A stretch of DNA of 64,000 nt from Argyresthia goedartella (Eukaryota; Arthropoda; Insecta; Lepidoptera; Argyresthiidae): assembly GCA_949825045.1 (NCBI GenBank), contig OX463820.1:6460501-6524500 (forward strand), read 5' to 3'. The translations under genes and the position numbers were made by a program. Shown here in pieces: positions 1 through 9,982 of the stretch. Position 1 is the first letter of the stretch. Every line of letters starts with the position of its first letter. The notes under the pieces are model-generated. The model was not told where the DNA came from. It did no database searches and was given only the letters and a program-made list of their open reading frames with translations.

Positions 1-806
1 TCGCTGGAGGTCTAATGTGTAGGCTGAGTCGGTATATATGATTTGGCTCAGTCGAGGAAGTGCTGCGGCTAGTGGAATTCATAGTTCGGTATTTATCGAA
101 CTATGCACTTCGCTATGGTGTGGGTTAGATCTCCTAAAGCAATAATGCCTACGTTTCGATAACATCTAGCTCAAATTGCGCAGAGTTGAAGGTTTCAAAA
201 CGTTACGGACCTTTTGAGGTAACCGCTAGTTCAGAACCCATTTCGGAAAATCAAATCGCAATTGTGTAAACCGGTCTTTTCGGATCGTTATTGCCGTGAA
301 CCAAATATATAATTGGAACCACCACAAGCCGCTACTAGCGAGCACATGAAATATCATTGAGTACTCACGTCGTAAAACTACGACGGATATCTATACGATA
401 TCACAAACAAATATTATAAACTGTGGTCGACCACTAAAAGAAGTTCCAAGCGCCCATATATACAAAAACCAAATAGTACCATCACACATAAAATATAACA
501 ACGATTGATCTGGCGCAATACACCGCTGACTGATGCGAATTACCGGCTCGCGGACATATATGCTTTCTCTGTCTAACTTGAAACTGTAACTTCCTGTACC
601 AAACTTCGTTCGACTATTGTACGCCTAACGAACTTCTCAACGAACGAGAAATTCAGACTTATCATTCTTAATGAGATGACCCGATTCAGCTGTAAGATTT
701 GTAAAATCTTACAGCTGAATCGGGTCATCTCATTTTGGGGATAGATAGAATAGACGATCATAGCTACTGATAGCGGTGGCTCGACCTTAGCCTTTGTGCC
801 GTTACA
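1..806 (+). mobile_element. Right-hand part of a long LTR (Gypsy-2 family)
   Basis: This is the last ~800 bp of a long terminal repeat; the rest lies left of the window. It matches the start of Gypsy-2 just upstream of its gag (about 53155-53337), the end of the Gypsy-2 3' LTR (about 59026-59552), and the reverse complement of the solo LTR at 38199-40413. It ends in GCCGTTACA, the canonical 3' terminus (TGTAA...TTACA), and Dong copy 1 begins right after it, so a retrotransposon or solo LTR was inserted into the Dong element. Whether internal sequence exists to the left cannot be seen. Confidence 0.88.
671..733. repeat. Perfect 30-bp palindrome with 3-nt loop inside the LTR
   Basis: Bases 671-700 are the exact reverse complement of 704-733, with loop GTA. 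In the sister LTRs (near 38275-38310 on the minus strand and near 59445-59480) the sequence is present once, without the inverted copy. The palindrome is therefore a copy-specific inverted duplication, not part of the family consensus. Confidence 0.92.
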
Positions 807-1000
807 ATAGTTATAGGTATAGCCTCTGGGCGCGAATCGGCCGGAGTGCAAATGGACCCGGTGTTGAGTGCCATAGTACTGGCACTGGAAGCGAGATTCT
901 CAGTCAGTCCCGAGATCTATTGGAAGTCACACGTCTGTTCGCTTCCTTGCTTAATTCCAAAGGTTCTCAAAGTTCGATTATATCGTCCGTGATCGTTACA

Positions 1001-1950
1001 ATGGTTGAGTGCGGTGGTTGCAACCAGGAAGCCTCGGATACCATACCCTGTGTAGTGTGCGGCCTTCATTATGATTTTCCATGTGCCGGCATCACCGAGG
1101 CTAAGTACCGGAGACTGTCGGAGAAAAAGAAAAAAGAATGGAGCTGTCCTTCCTGCCTGATTAAGGTACCGATGGCGGGTGCGCCTACCGCTGCGACCTC
1201 GGCTTCACTAGCAGCAGCGTCTCTGGGATCCCCTGCTGTGCCGACTCTGGAGCTCATCGTGCAGCGCCTGGACTCAATGGCTCTTCAACTGGAACCCCTC
1301 AAGAGTCTCGAGTGCATCAGGAGCGATATGGCTGAATTAAAAATCGTCACAGAGTCCATCGTGGGCCGGATCGATGACGTCGAGCGCCGTATTGCCGAAG
1401 TTGAGCAGCAGCAGAATGTTACTACGGAGCTACAGGCGAGAGTGGTGGAGCTGGAAAAGTCGTCGGAGGCTAGAGACCAATGGCTTCGATCGAGCAATGC
1501 GGAGATTAAAGGAATCCCCATCAGGGCTAATGAAAATCTATTTACTATATTAGCTAACATCGGATCGGCTATTGGGTATGCGGTGGAGCGCGACAGAATT
1601 AATTTTATTGCCAGAGTCCCCTCCCGCGATGAAGGTAAAGGTAAATCAATAATAGTCTGTTTTACGCATCGATTCGACAAAGAGAATTTCGTCACAGCCG
1701 GTCGATCGACTAAGAACTTGTCCGTATCCGCCATTGGCATGAAATGGGATGACAGAGTGTTCATCAAAGATCACCTTACCGTTAACCAAAAACAGCTACT
1801 GACATCGGCGAAGAAATTAGTCAAGGAAAAGGCTTATGATTTCATCTGGGTAAAACGGAAACGGAACACGGAAAAATAATGGTACGGCGGAACGAAACTT
1901 CGCCCTTTCTTCATATCCGATCGACCAACGACCTATCGAAAATCAAGTGA
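1001..1950 (+). pseudogene. LINE-A ORF1: PHD-finger plus coiled-coil RNA-binding type protein
   Basis: The frame is open further upstream, but ATG 1001 directly precedes the zinc finger and is the best start. Residues 4-50 form a PHD-like C4HC3 finger (CGGCNQ, CVVCGLHYDFPC, WSCPSC). A linker rich in Ala and Ser follows, then a probable coiled coil (about residues 85-160), then a C-terminal domain resembling the baculovirus-FP-like/L1 ORF1-type domain (NAEIKGIP, RINFIARVPS, FIKDHLT). In LINEs, ORF1 binds RNA and helps assemble the RNP; the PHD could touch chromatin, which is inference. The open frame ends at 1879, but the family-like tail (GKIMVRRNETSPF) continues in another frame to a TGA at 1948-1950. 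That implies a small indel in the ACGGAA-rich stretch near 1855. Confidence 0.78.
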
Positions 1951-2501
1951 TATGTTATTTCCTTTGTGCTCACTAACCCAAGCTAATTTTTATATGTTAC
2001 TCGTATCGCGAAATATTTTTATTAGCTTTATTAGTTTGAGAACCGCTGTTTACCTCTGCTTATTACCATTGTTCGTCGCTGCACACGCATTTCGCCACTG
2101 CCTTGCTAATCTCACAAACCACTCTCGCGCTTACATGTCTTCGCTACTGCCCGCTTTGAACCCTGCTACACTGATCATAATAGCTATTTTGCTATGTACC
2201 CATATCTTACTACGACTTAATATTGCCAATCATCTCATTTCCCATTCGTCCCCATATGCTCTGAAAATGTGCCGCGTTAGCTCACAAACAACTTTTTGCT
2301 GCCTATGTTTCGTAATTTTAATATTACTAACTTTGTTTTTAAATGTCGGGTGTGCACAAATATTGATTTTGCTTCTCTGGCGCTCTTGTACTATGCTGCT
2401 TAATAATGATTTGTGAATGGCTACTGTCATTATTGCCATTATTATTTCCCACTATTTTGGTACTATAGTGTATCCTTTTTTAGTGAATCATTTGCGATTA
2501 T
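1951..2501 (+). other. Spacer between LINE-A ORF1 and ORF2
   Basis: This 550-bp stretch is AT-rich and contains an open frame at 1952-2416 for a strongly hydrophobic peptide (many Leu, Ile and Cys). I recognise no domain in it and consider it probably non-coding. ORF2 has no obvious ATG near its start: the open frame begins around a TTG at 2502, just upstream of the endonuclease motif VYYQNVRG. Confidence 0.5.
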
Positions 2502-5406
2502 TTGACATTAGTAACATATTCGTTCGATAATCTCAGTGTATACTATCAGAATGTGAGGGGACTTCGGACTAAAACGGAGACTTTCGGGCGGAATATTACG
2601 CTTAACGATTATGACATAATAACTCTGACGGAAACCTTGCTTCTTGATTCTATCGCTGACAATGAATTATTCGATAATAGGTACATAGTGTGGCGGCGCG
2701 ACCGCGACTATGTTTCTACGCAGCTGACTATGGGAGGCGGTGTATTGATAGCGGTTAAAAGGGAATTATGCTCGAACGTTAATGTTGGTTGGCAAACCTC
2801 GGCCGAGGACATCTGGGTATCAATCCCATTACGACTTAATAACAAACAAGTAACCACTCTGCATCTGTGTTCGTTATACCTCTGTGATGAAAAAAATGGT
2901 AATAATTTTAAAACCCAATTAGATAACTTTTGTAGTAATTTAATTAATCTTAGGTCTCATAATAATCAAGATAGATTTGTTATTGTAGGTGATTTTAATA
3001 TGAGTTGCATTCAATGGACATCACAGAATGGTCAACTTCAGCCATCCAACTTAGTCAGTTCTCAGGTTAAGGAATTTATCGATGCTCTGAATGTCTGTGG
3101 TCTTCACCAATATAATACATTCGAAAATAACTATGGCCGCATTCTTGACCTTGTGTTGTCCAACGAAAATGTTATAACAATGTCCTGCCTAGATCCGCTA
3201 GTTCCAGAGGACCCCTACCACAAAGCTCTTCATATTGACATTCCTGTGTCACACTTTACCCCTCTCATAACGATACCCTTCACATCATTTAATTATTTTA
3301 AAGCAAATTACGAATTGATAAGAGAGGAGTTAAATAAAATTGATTGGTCCATAGTTCTTCGTGAGGGTAGTGTGCGTGATGATGCGGTCGAGCTGTTCTA
3401 TAAAACTATTTATAAAATTCGTGATACCTATGTGCCGATCCGTAAGTCGTCTAAGAGTAAGTACCCACCATGGTACAGTCCAGCATTGATTAAGGCGATT
3501 AGAGAGAAATTTAAATATCACAAAAAGTTTAAAACTTACGGAAATCTGTCTGATAAAGCATCCTTTATAGTACTTCGCGATAGGGTAGGCAGTATTGAAC
3601 GTGATTGTCATGCTAAGTATATTTCTAATGTGGAAAATGCTATTGTTAACAACCCAAGAGTGTTTTGGACCTTTGTAAAGTCGAAAAGAAAAAGTGGCGT
3701 TTTCCCTTCGAGTATGACTTATCTGTGGCCAATCAATAAGCGAATATTTTTCTAAATTTTTCCACTTCACATTCTTAGACCCAGTTCTGAGTTCCGACGA
3801 CTTAAGAAATGACGACACCGCCAGACTGTGCGACATCACTGGCATTGAGATTAAGGCACCGCTTGTACAAAGACAATTGCAAGCTCTTGATCTGGCCAAG
3901 TCTGCTGGTCCCGATACAATCCCGGCCAAATTCTTGGTTACATGTTCCAAAGAACTTTCGGGTCCCGTGTCTATGCTGTTCAAACGATCGCTGGACGAGG
4001 GTGTAATGCCAGCCCGTTGGAAATCTGCGTTTATCTCACCTATTCATAAAAAAGGTTCCCGGGATTGTGTCGAGCACTACAGACCAATTTCAAAATTATG
4101 CCTAATTGCTAAGGTTCTGGAACGTATCGTTTACACTCAGCTTTATAGTAGTCTCAAAGCAAGTTTCAGCCCTTTGCAACATGGGTTTTTGAAGGGGAGA
4201 TCGACCGTATCAAACCTGGCAATTCTCAATGACTATGTTACGGAGCGTATGGATGATGGCGATCAGGTTGATGTCATATATACCGACTACAGTAAGGCCT
4301 TTGATCGCATTGACCACAGAATATTGCTAAGGAAGCTTGGGGGTGTTGGTATCGGTGGCAGTTTGTTTGCATGGTTGAGTTCCTATGTATCTAACCGTTG
4401 TCAAGCTGTTGTATTAAACGGTTTTAAATCCTCCTGGGTGAAAATACCATCCGGTGTTCCCCAAGGATCATTGCTTGGCCCATTGCTATTTATTATATTT
4501 GTACAGGACATCGATTATTGCTTTATTAATTCTAATGTACTATTATTTGCCGATGATATGAAAATTTTTAGAGTAGTGAACAAGGCTTCGGATGCCATGC
4601 TGTTACAACAGGATTTAATCAGGCTCGACAACTACTGTCTGTTAAACAAGCTGGATCTGAACGTCTCCAAGTGCTTCTTTGTAACATTTACCCGCAAGCT
4701 TAGGCCTTTTGTATCAAACTACGATATAAAAAACCTGCCATTGACTAGGCTGTCTGAAGGTAAGGACCTAGGGGTAATTCATGATAGTAAACTAATGTTT
4801 AACCAGCATATTAATAGCATTGTCAGTAAAGCCTCGAAGGCCATGGGATTTGTTATGCGGTTGTCTAAGTCGTTTAATTGTATGAAAACCGTCAAAGTTC
4901 TTTACTGCGCTTATGTCCGTAGTCACCTCGAATACGCATCTCAGATATGGAACCCTTGCTATGACACGTATAGTGGTAGACTTGAGCAAGTTCAGAGGAA
5001 GTTCACTCGGTATCTCGGTTTTAAGTTCAAGCTGCCTAAATTACAATATGAAAACCGATGTGCACGGCTCCATCTTCTTCCTCTTAACTTGCGCAGGGAC
5101 ACTGCTGATGTAGCATTCCTCATGAAGATAGCAAGAGGTACCGTTAAATGTCCTTGGCTACTAAGCATATTGAATTTTAAGGTTCCTAACCGTAGTACTC
5201 GTAGACGCCCGTTGTTTCAGCTACCTTTGGTGCATAGCAATTACAGAGCTAATTCCTTTCTTGTCAGAGCCTGCTCGACTTTCAACCGTCTTTTTGACTC
5301 TGGCATTGATCAAGATATGGGCATAGATATTTTCAATAGCAGTGTTCAATCACTAGGAAAAAATACTATAAAGAAATTTTTTGCGTCTCTTAAGAGTGAA
5401 GGATGA
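2502..5406 (+). pseudogene. LINE-A ORF2: APE endonuclease and reverse transcriptase
   Basis: ORF2 nicks target DNA and primes reverse transcription there. The APE-type endonuclease occupies about residues 1-230 (YYQNVRGLRTK, LTETLL, VIVGDFN). The RT follows in the second half: VIYTDYSKAFDRIDH (motif A), SGVPQGSLLGPLLF (motif B) and the FADD box (LLFADDMKIF). A C-terminal thumb region then runs to the stop at 5404-5406. The frame breaks near 3720: the first open frame stops at 3755, while the RT frame is already open upstream of 3877 with plausible linker sequence. A single indel therefore explains the split. Otherwise the protein is complete. Confidence 0.85.
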
Positions 5407-5638
5407 CGTGTAGATGGTGGGTATGTAGGTGGTGGGTGCGTGAGCAGCGAGATCTTTTTAGTTAATAAATTTTTGTGTGGCGAGGTATCACCTCAATTAT
5501 GTTATTGTTATATATATTTTTTTAACTATATGTGGTTGCTTATAATTAGCCTTTAGTTTATCATAGTTCAAAACTGTTTCATAATATAGCTGTAAGCTTC
5601 CCAGAAAAATAATAAAATAAAATAAAATAAATAAAATA
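5407..5638 (+). other. LINE-A 3' untranslated region and A-rich tail
   Basis: This short 3' UTR follows the ORF2 stop. It ends in an AATAA/AAAATA-type simple repeat (about 5607-5638) directly abutting Dong sequence that starts AGGCAGGATC. The tail marks the 3' end of the retrotransposed LINE. Confidence 0.75.
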
Positions 5639-6634
5639 GGCAGGATCCCGATGGGAATCTCCCCCCACAGTTTATAGCAGCAGACCTCGCTAAATCACCT
5701 ACATCATAAATTTCATTATTTTCATCTCCACCATCATCACCACATCCCTTCTCATTACCACCATCATCAACATTATCATCCCCAAGCATAGTATCGTTAG
5801 ATGTTGTCCAGGAGGCAAGTGCCAACCATCCTGCACCCACTATTGGCAACAAAAATAGCACGAGAATCAGATGGACATCCGAAATGACCAAAACCATTTG
5901 GCGTGGATATCTCACCGCTACATCATTAGAAACCATCAACAAAACGCCATATTTACAACATGTCCACGAAGATTTCTCATCCAATTTCCCTAATATAGTA
6001 GTGTGCAGACAGAGAGTAGGTGATCAACGTAGAACAATTATCAGCAATAAACTTCTAACCAACCAAGAAACGCATCAGTATTGCGATACAGCGAGGTAAC
6101 AGTGCCAGCGTCTTGGGCACCCTCCCGTCCGGCAGCGAACTCAGGGAAATTTTTAATTTAGTTTAGTGCAGTTATAGTTTAGTTTTAGTTTATAATATAT
6201 AATAGGTAAATACTGTTTCTAAATATTTGAACACAAAAAATATGTGATAATTCAGTAAATAAACATTTTTATGAGTATTAAAAAAAAAAACTAGATCAAA
6301 TCCGAATAGAAGTAGCAACCAACCTAGCAATACAACACACACGGAAACAAAGCCAACAAGTCAATTCACTATCACAACCAAACTCTGAGAACAAGCCTAG
6401 GACCCGCTCACTAATACCTACAGTAACAAGTCATACCACAAGAATGCGATGGCCTACTGAATGAAAATGTCATGAAAATTTTCTACACAGTCACACACCA
6501 AGAAACGAACAAAACAGCCTACCGAAAAAAAATGCACACAATGTTTATAGAACAGAATCCAAACCTCTCACACGTAACAGAACTAGAGAAGAAATGTAAT
6601 AATAAAGAATAAACTTACTACACAGGAAAGACTA
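5639..6634 (+). pseudogene. Dong copy 1: decayed N-terminal coding region
   Basis: It aligns with Dong copy 2 at 15297-15567 and 27385 onward. Readable fragments include the stretch around 5884-6099 (KTIWRGYL, TSLETINK, RVGDQRRTIISN) and a second, similar block near 6420-6600 (MRWPTE-like, then NENVMKIF-like). So the ORF N-terminus seems to hold two related modules of the form W..E.N..I followed by ADQRR.I. Stops and frameshifts occur throughout. An internal AATAAA-rich stretch with an A run at 6240-6290 may be a further small insertion; its origin is unclear. Confidence 0.6.
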
Positions 6635-6830
6635 CAGTGGGCGAAGTGTGAGTTTTCAATAAAATTGACTTTACTACCGCGTTGCCGTAAAATGCCATTT
6701 TGTGTAACAAAGTCACGTGACTAACGAGCTTGCGACTCACTGGTCACGTGACTTTTCTATAGAAAACTGGCGTTTTATGGCAACGTGGTAGTAAAGTCAA
6801 TGTTATTGAAAACTCACACTTCACCCACAG
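6635..6830. mobile_element. 196-bp MITE with 63-bp terminal inverted repeats
   Basis: The left end (6635-6697, CAGTGGGCGAAGTGTGAG...) and the reverse complement of the right end (from 6830, CTGTGGGTGAAGTGTGAG...) match over 63 bp with about six differences. The short centre holds two copies of the palindrome GTCACGTGAC (6712-6721 and 6743-6752). There is no coding capacity. Termini starting CAG/CTG would fit a hAT-derived MITE, but I cannot see a convincing 8-bp duplication, so the superfamily is open. It lies inside Dong copy 1. Confidence 0.8.
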
Positions 6831-7593
6831 AAAATAAAACTGGCAACAGCAACGGAAAACATCGTTGACACAAATTAAATAATGGAGAACATCGAAGAAG
6901 AAGAACAAAACAATTATGGAAATGTTAGACAAAATACAAAACCTATAAAAGAAAACAACAAAGAAAATAATTCGGAAATTGACAGAAGACATAAATATAG
7001 ATAGCTACAAACAATTAAAAATACACAAACTATTTCAGGATTCTCTCGAAATCTTCTCTAATACAGACCCAAGCAAAAGACCATATATACCCAAACTGAA
7101 ACCAATAAAAAAATTAACACTTGTAGTGGAGTATATCGACAAACATATATTGTCACAACACCTTCACACAAACCTAGACTTACAAACCTTACACACAAGC
7201 ATCTACTGCACTGCGTACACTGCAGCCATAAACAGCGGGGTTAAAATAAGAACGTTCACTTTTTAGATATCCTGAAACAAAAACTATGCGCAGCATCAAG
7301 CAGACTGAGAAGATATAAAGAATACACTCTTAGGAAAACTCAAAGCTTCAATTTTGCAATAATGAAAAACAGTTCTACAGATCGCTATCATCTAAACCGC
7401 AACACACACTTACACCTTCAGAGCCACCAGAACCTGAAGACCTGCATCGTTTCTGGTCAAATATATGGTCATGCACAGTAGAACATAACCAAGAAGCTGA
7501 TTGGATTCGACGTGATGCTGCGTGTGTAGAAGATGTACCAGAGTTGACATTTCAGTTCATCCCTATAGATGTTTTTGTTAGAGTCCTCAAAAA
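6831..7593 (+). pseudogene. Dong copy 1: central coding remnants before RT
   Basis: This continues Dong copy 1 after the MITE. The frame at 6979-7266 (FQDSLEIFSNTDPSKRPYIP and a TLHTSIYCTAYTAA-like segment) corresponds to copy 2 around 28030-28260 (FHNCIEQFQNTEPTHRPYIP, IYCAAYTAA). Further on, a segment reading roughly EDVPELTFQFIPIDVFVRVLKK at 7530-7593 matches copy 2 at 28690-28750, the start of the RT domain. It then stops abruptly at the minus-strand LINE fragment. Confidence 0.6.
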
Positions 7594-8318
7594 AGGTCAT
7601 CATTATGGTCGCACCACTCACTTAACTGTTTGATGTCTTCCTGTAAGAGGCTGGAATCGTTTGGCGAAGCGATTGGTCTGTTCAACTTTAGGCCATCGGC
7701 AAAAAACTGGAATTCTGAGTGCCCAATGCAGTCACCAATGTCGTTGACAAACATTGAACAGTATTGGGCCAAGATGAGAGCCCTGAGGTACACCTGATAT
7801 CGCCTGAAAAGCATCGCTCGATTGCCCACATGCAGCCACTCTGTAGGTTCTGTCGTAGAGATAGGACTGCAGCCATTTGATAAGGTTTCCCCCGATGCCC
7901 AACATGGACAGTTTTCCGATCAGTAGCCTGTGATTGACTCTGTCAAAAGCCTTACTAAAATCAGTGTAAATAACATCCGTGGGGATACGGAGATCCACTG
8001 ACCGGCAAATATCAGTCTGATTTGACACCAAATTTTTAATTGTTGAGCGCGATGCTGTAAAGCCATGCTGTTAGGTATAATGTATGGCTTCAAAAACCAG
8101 GTCAGGTGAATACAAACAAGTTTCTCAAATATTTTACCCATTATGGCAAGGATAAAAATTGGCCAATAATCCGAGATAGCATTCTTCTGGCCAGACTTAA
8201 ATATCGGAACCAACAACGCTTCCTTCCAAATATGTGGGAATGTACCATCTGACAGGGAGCGATTGAATATATGTCGGAGAGGGACAGCAAGTGCAGCCGC
8301 TGTTTTCGATACAAATGT
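7594..8318 (-). pseudogene. Minus-strand LINE reverse-transcriptase fragment
   Basis: The minus strand encodes RT pieces related to LINE-A ORF2 but not the same copy. They read HIFNRSLSDGTFPHIWKEAL (thumb-proximal), VIYTDFSKAFDRVNHRLL (motif A), SGVPQGSHLGPILF (motif B), then FFADGLKL, where the usual FADD box has its second Asp changed to Gly. Frames change at least twice. Both LINE ends are missing: the fragment sits between two Dong copy 1 segments and replaces roughly 600 bp of Dong RT. Confidence 0.8.
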
Positions 8319-9665
8319 AACCAATGTATGTCAACCAATACAGATAAAAAGAGGGATATTTCAGGGGGATGTCGTCAGCCCTTTGTGGTCCTGGATAACA
8401 GATAAAACGCAACCATCACTAACTCACCTGATGTATATGGACGACATAAAAATATACTCCTCAAACAAAACTAATCTATTCAAACTTGCAGACATGACTG
8501 AAATATTCTCAAACGACATGCATATGCAATTTGGAATAGACAAGTGCAAAATCAACTCCGTTCATAAAGGCAAAATAGAGAATAACACATACACTTTAAC
8601 AACTGGAGATAAAAAAGAAGCTTTAACTGAGAACGACAAATACAAATATCTAGGATTCCACCGATCGCGCCAAATACATCACAAGGAAACAAAATCAGAT
8701 CTCACCAAAACATTGAGACAGACTCAGCCAACTATTAAAATCACAATTAAACTCACGTAACTTAATAAAATCTATAAATACTATATATATAGCTATACCC
8801 ATTCTTACATACTCATTTGGTGTAATAAAATGGTCACAAACTGACCTCAAACAATTGCAAACAATTATTAACGTTCAATTCACTGCTAACAGGAAACATC
8901 ATCCTAAAACAGAGTTCTAATACACGGCTGAAATGAGGGGAACTCTTCCCAGAAACCGAGGCATTTATCCTAGCTATACAGGATCAAATCACTAACATTC
9001 GCAACTACAAAAAATACATCCCCATACAAAAAAATCTACAGTCTGACCAATGCCGACTTTGCAATAGCGCTTCAGAAACCATACAACACATCACCGGAGC
9101 TTGTAAATTCATAGTACAAACTGACTATAAACAGACAGACACGATCAATCTATAATCCATCAACACTTCGCACATAAATATAATTTCATCACAGAAAAAG
9201 AACCCTATTACAAATATAAACCAGAAACTGTCGTAGAATACAATCGCGTGAAAATTTATTGCGATAGAACGATAAAAACTGACAAAACAATCCATTACAT
9301 TAGGCCAGACATAACCATCCATGATAAAAACACAAACACAGTATATTTAATTGACGTCGCTATTCCAAACACTCATAATTTAACAACCACACACGAAACT
9401 AAACTAGCCAAATATACGGACTCATCCATAGAACTGAAGACTCAATGGAAAGTCAACACAGTACTAACAATACCGATCATAATATCAACAACTGGAATCA
9501 TGCCGAAAACTCTAAACAATAGCCTTAAGTTGCTAAATATGAAACCATCTAATACGTGTAGAATAGTTCGTTTTTTTTTAGGAAACTCACAGATCCTTAG
9601 CACTTGGCTACGGCCAGGACTACTGTAACCTCCTAGAAGAGGAATGAAAAAAAAACTAAGAAACA
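8319..9665 (+). pseudogene. Dong copy 1: RT C-half, CCHC finger and restriction-like endonuclease
   Basis: From 8320 the frame reads the RT motif B region (QIKRGIFQGDVVSPLW) and the catalytic box MDDIKIYS. It continues through FGIDKC to about 8760 with one broken segment. Near 9048-9110 a CRLC...SETIQHITGAC-like stretch is the CCHC finger. The frame at 9248-9628 holds the PD-(D/E)xK endonuclease region (IRPDITIHDK, YLIDVAIPNTHNL, IIISTTGIMPKTL). Compared with copy 2 (29320-30650 and 35960-36311) the order is identical. Frameshifts at several points make it a pseudogene. The 3' UTR runs to the TAA tail. Confidence 0.78.
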
Positions 9666-9687
9666 AATAATAATAATAATAATAATA
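9666..9687 (+). repeat. TAA repeat: 3' tail of Dong copy 1 and target of copy 2
   Basis: About seven TAA/AAT units end Dong copy 1. The next base starts the C-rich 5' end of Dong copy 2. Dong of Bombyx is known to sit in TAA repeats, so this is both the tail of one element and the insertion site of the next. Confidence 0.85.
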
Positions 9688-9722
9688 CCCCCCAAGGGAA
9701 CCACCTTGACGTGGTTGGGGGG
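9688..9722 (+). ncRNA. Dong copy 2 5' terminus: strong stem, possible HDV-like ribozyme start
   Basis: CCCCCCAA at 9688-9695 can pair with TTGGGGGG at 9715-9722. Inside it, AACCAC (9699-9704) and GTGGTT (9711-9716) form an alternative hairpin around CTTGAC. Some LINEs (R2, RTE) carry HDV-like self-cleaving ribozymes at this position. After the BEL-3 insertion, 14888-14950 supplies AAGCTG/CAGCTT, a possible P4, and CCTT, a possible P2 partner for AAGG. The nested double pseudoknot is only partly convincing by eye; treat it as a candidate. Confidence 0.35.
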
Positions 9723-9982
9723 TGTTACGGCGGCTATATTGGTCAGGATCCTTGGTCAGGTTAAATAAAAACAGCTTAGTCTTCACTTTATGTACTTGTA
9801 TTTACTGTAGTAATGGATTAAAATGGATTATTTGCGTGAAGCGCTATTCGAGGGTTTTAAAGGTAAAAAAGAATATGGCGGCTGCCAGTGCTGCCACACA
9901 CACAGTCGACGACGTTTTGTTTCTTCTATCGCGCTAAGGAGTTGCGCTTACTCGCCAGTCATGGCGTTTCGTTTCTTGAACA
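9723..9982 (-). repeat. BEL-3 3' LTR
   Basis: This 260-bp repeat is identical to 14623-14882 apart from one substitution. It is the 3' LTR because pol reads toward it. The pol-B stop codon (9959-9961) lies inside it, so the end of pol overlaps the LTR by about 20 bp. Confidence 0.92.

Larger units (their letters stand above)
901..5638 (+). mobile_element. LINE-A: near full-length CR1/Jockey-type LINE
   Basis: It begins CAGTCAGT right after the Dong motif GCGAGATTCT, and Dong resumes at AGGCAGGATC after an AATAA/AAAATA-rich tail. It carries two ORFs: ORF1 with a PHD-type zinc finger (1001-1950) and ORF2 with an APE endonuclease and RT (2502-5406). Each ORF has one apparent frameshift, so the copy is dead but fairly young. 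Compared with Dong copy 2, four bases (GGGT) at the target site are absent and I see no target-site duplication. CR1/Jockey placement rests on the ORF1/ORF2 arrangement and RT motifs; the clade is not assigned. Confidence 0.85.
807..9687 (+). mobile_element. Dong/R4-like non-LTR retrotransposon, copy 1 (interrupted, decayed)
   Basis: Dong/R4 elements are site-preferring LINEs with a single ORF that ends in a CCHC finger and a restriction-like endonuclease. Segments 807-900, 5639-6634, 6831-7593 and 8319-9687 align in order with Dong copy 2 (9688-36360). Decayed coding shows RT (FQGD..SPLW, MDDIK) and the endonuclease (RPDIT, then LIDVAIPNTHNL). The 3' end is a TAA repeat, as known for Dong. 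About 340 bp of 5' end, judged from copy 2, lie beyond the LTR at 1-806. LINE-A, a MITE and a LINE fragment interrupt it, and RT sequence between the conserved VLKK region and the QIKRG region is missing. Confidence 0.82.

Noticed and set aside
1285..1767. 160-aa minus-strand frame
   Set aside because: It is antisense to LINE-A ORF1, which has a recognisable PHD finger and coiled coil.
3330..3983. 217-aa minus-strand frame
   Set aside because: It is antisense to the endonuclease-RT linker of LINE-A ORF2.
9666..9722. CRISPR-like or bacterial features
   Set aside because: All content is eukaryotic TE; direct repeats are LTRs, TSDs or minisatellites, with no spaced repeat array.
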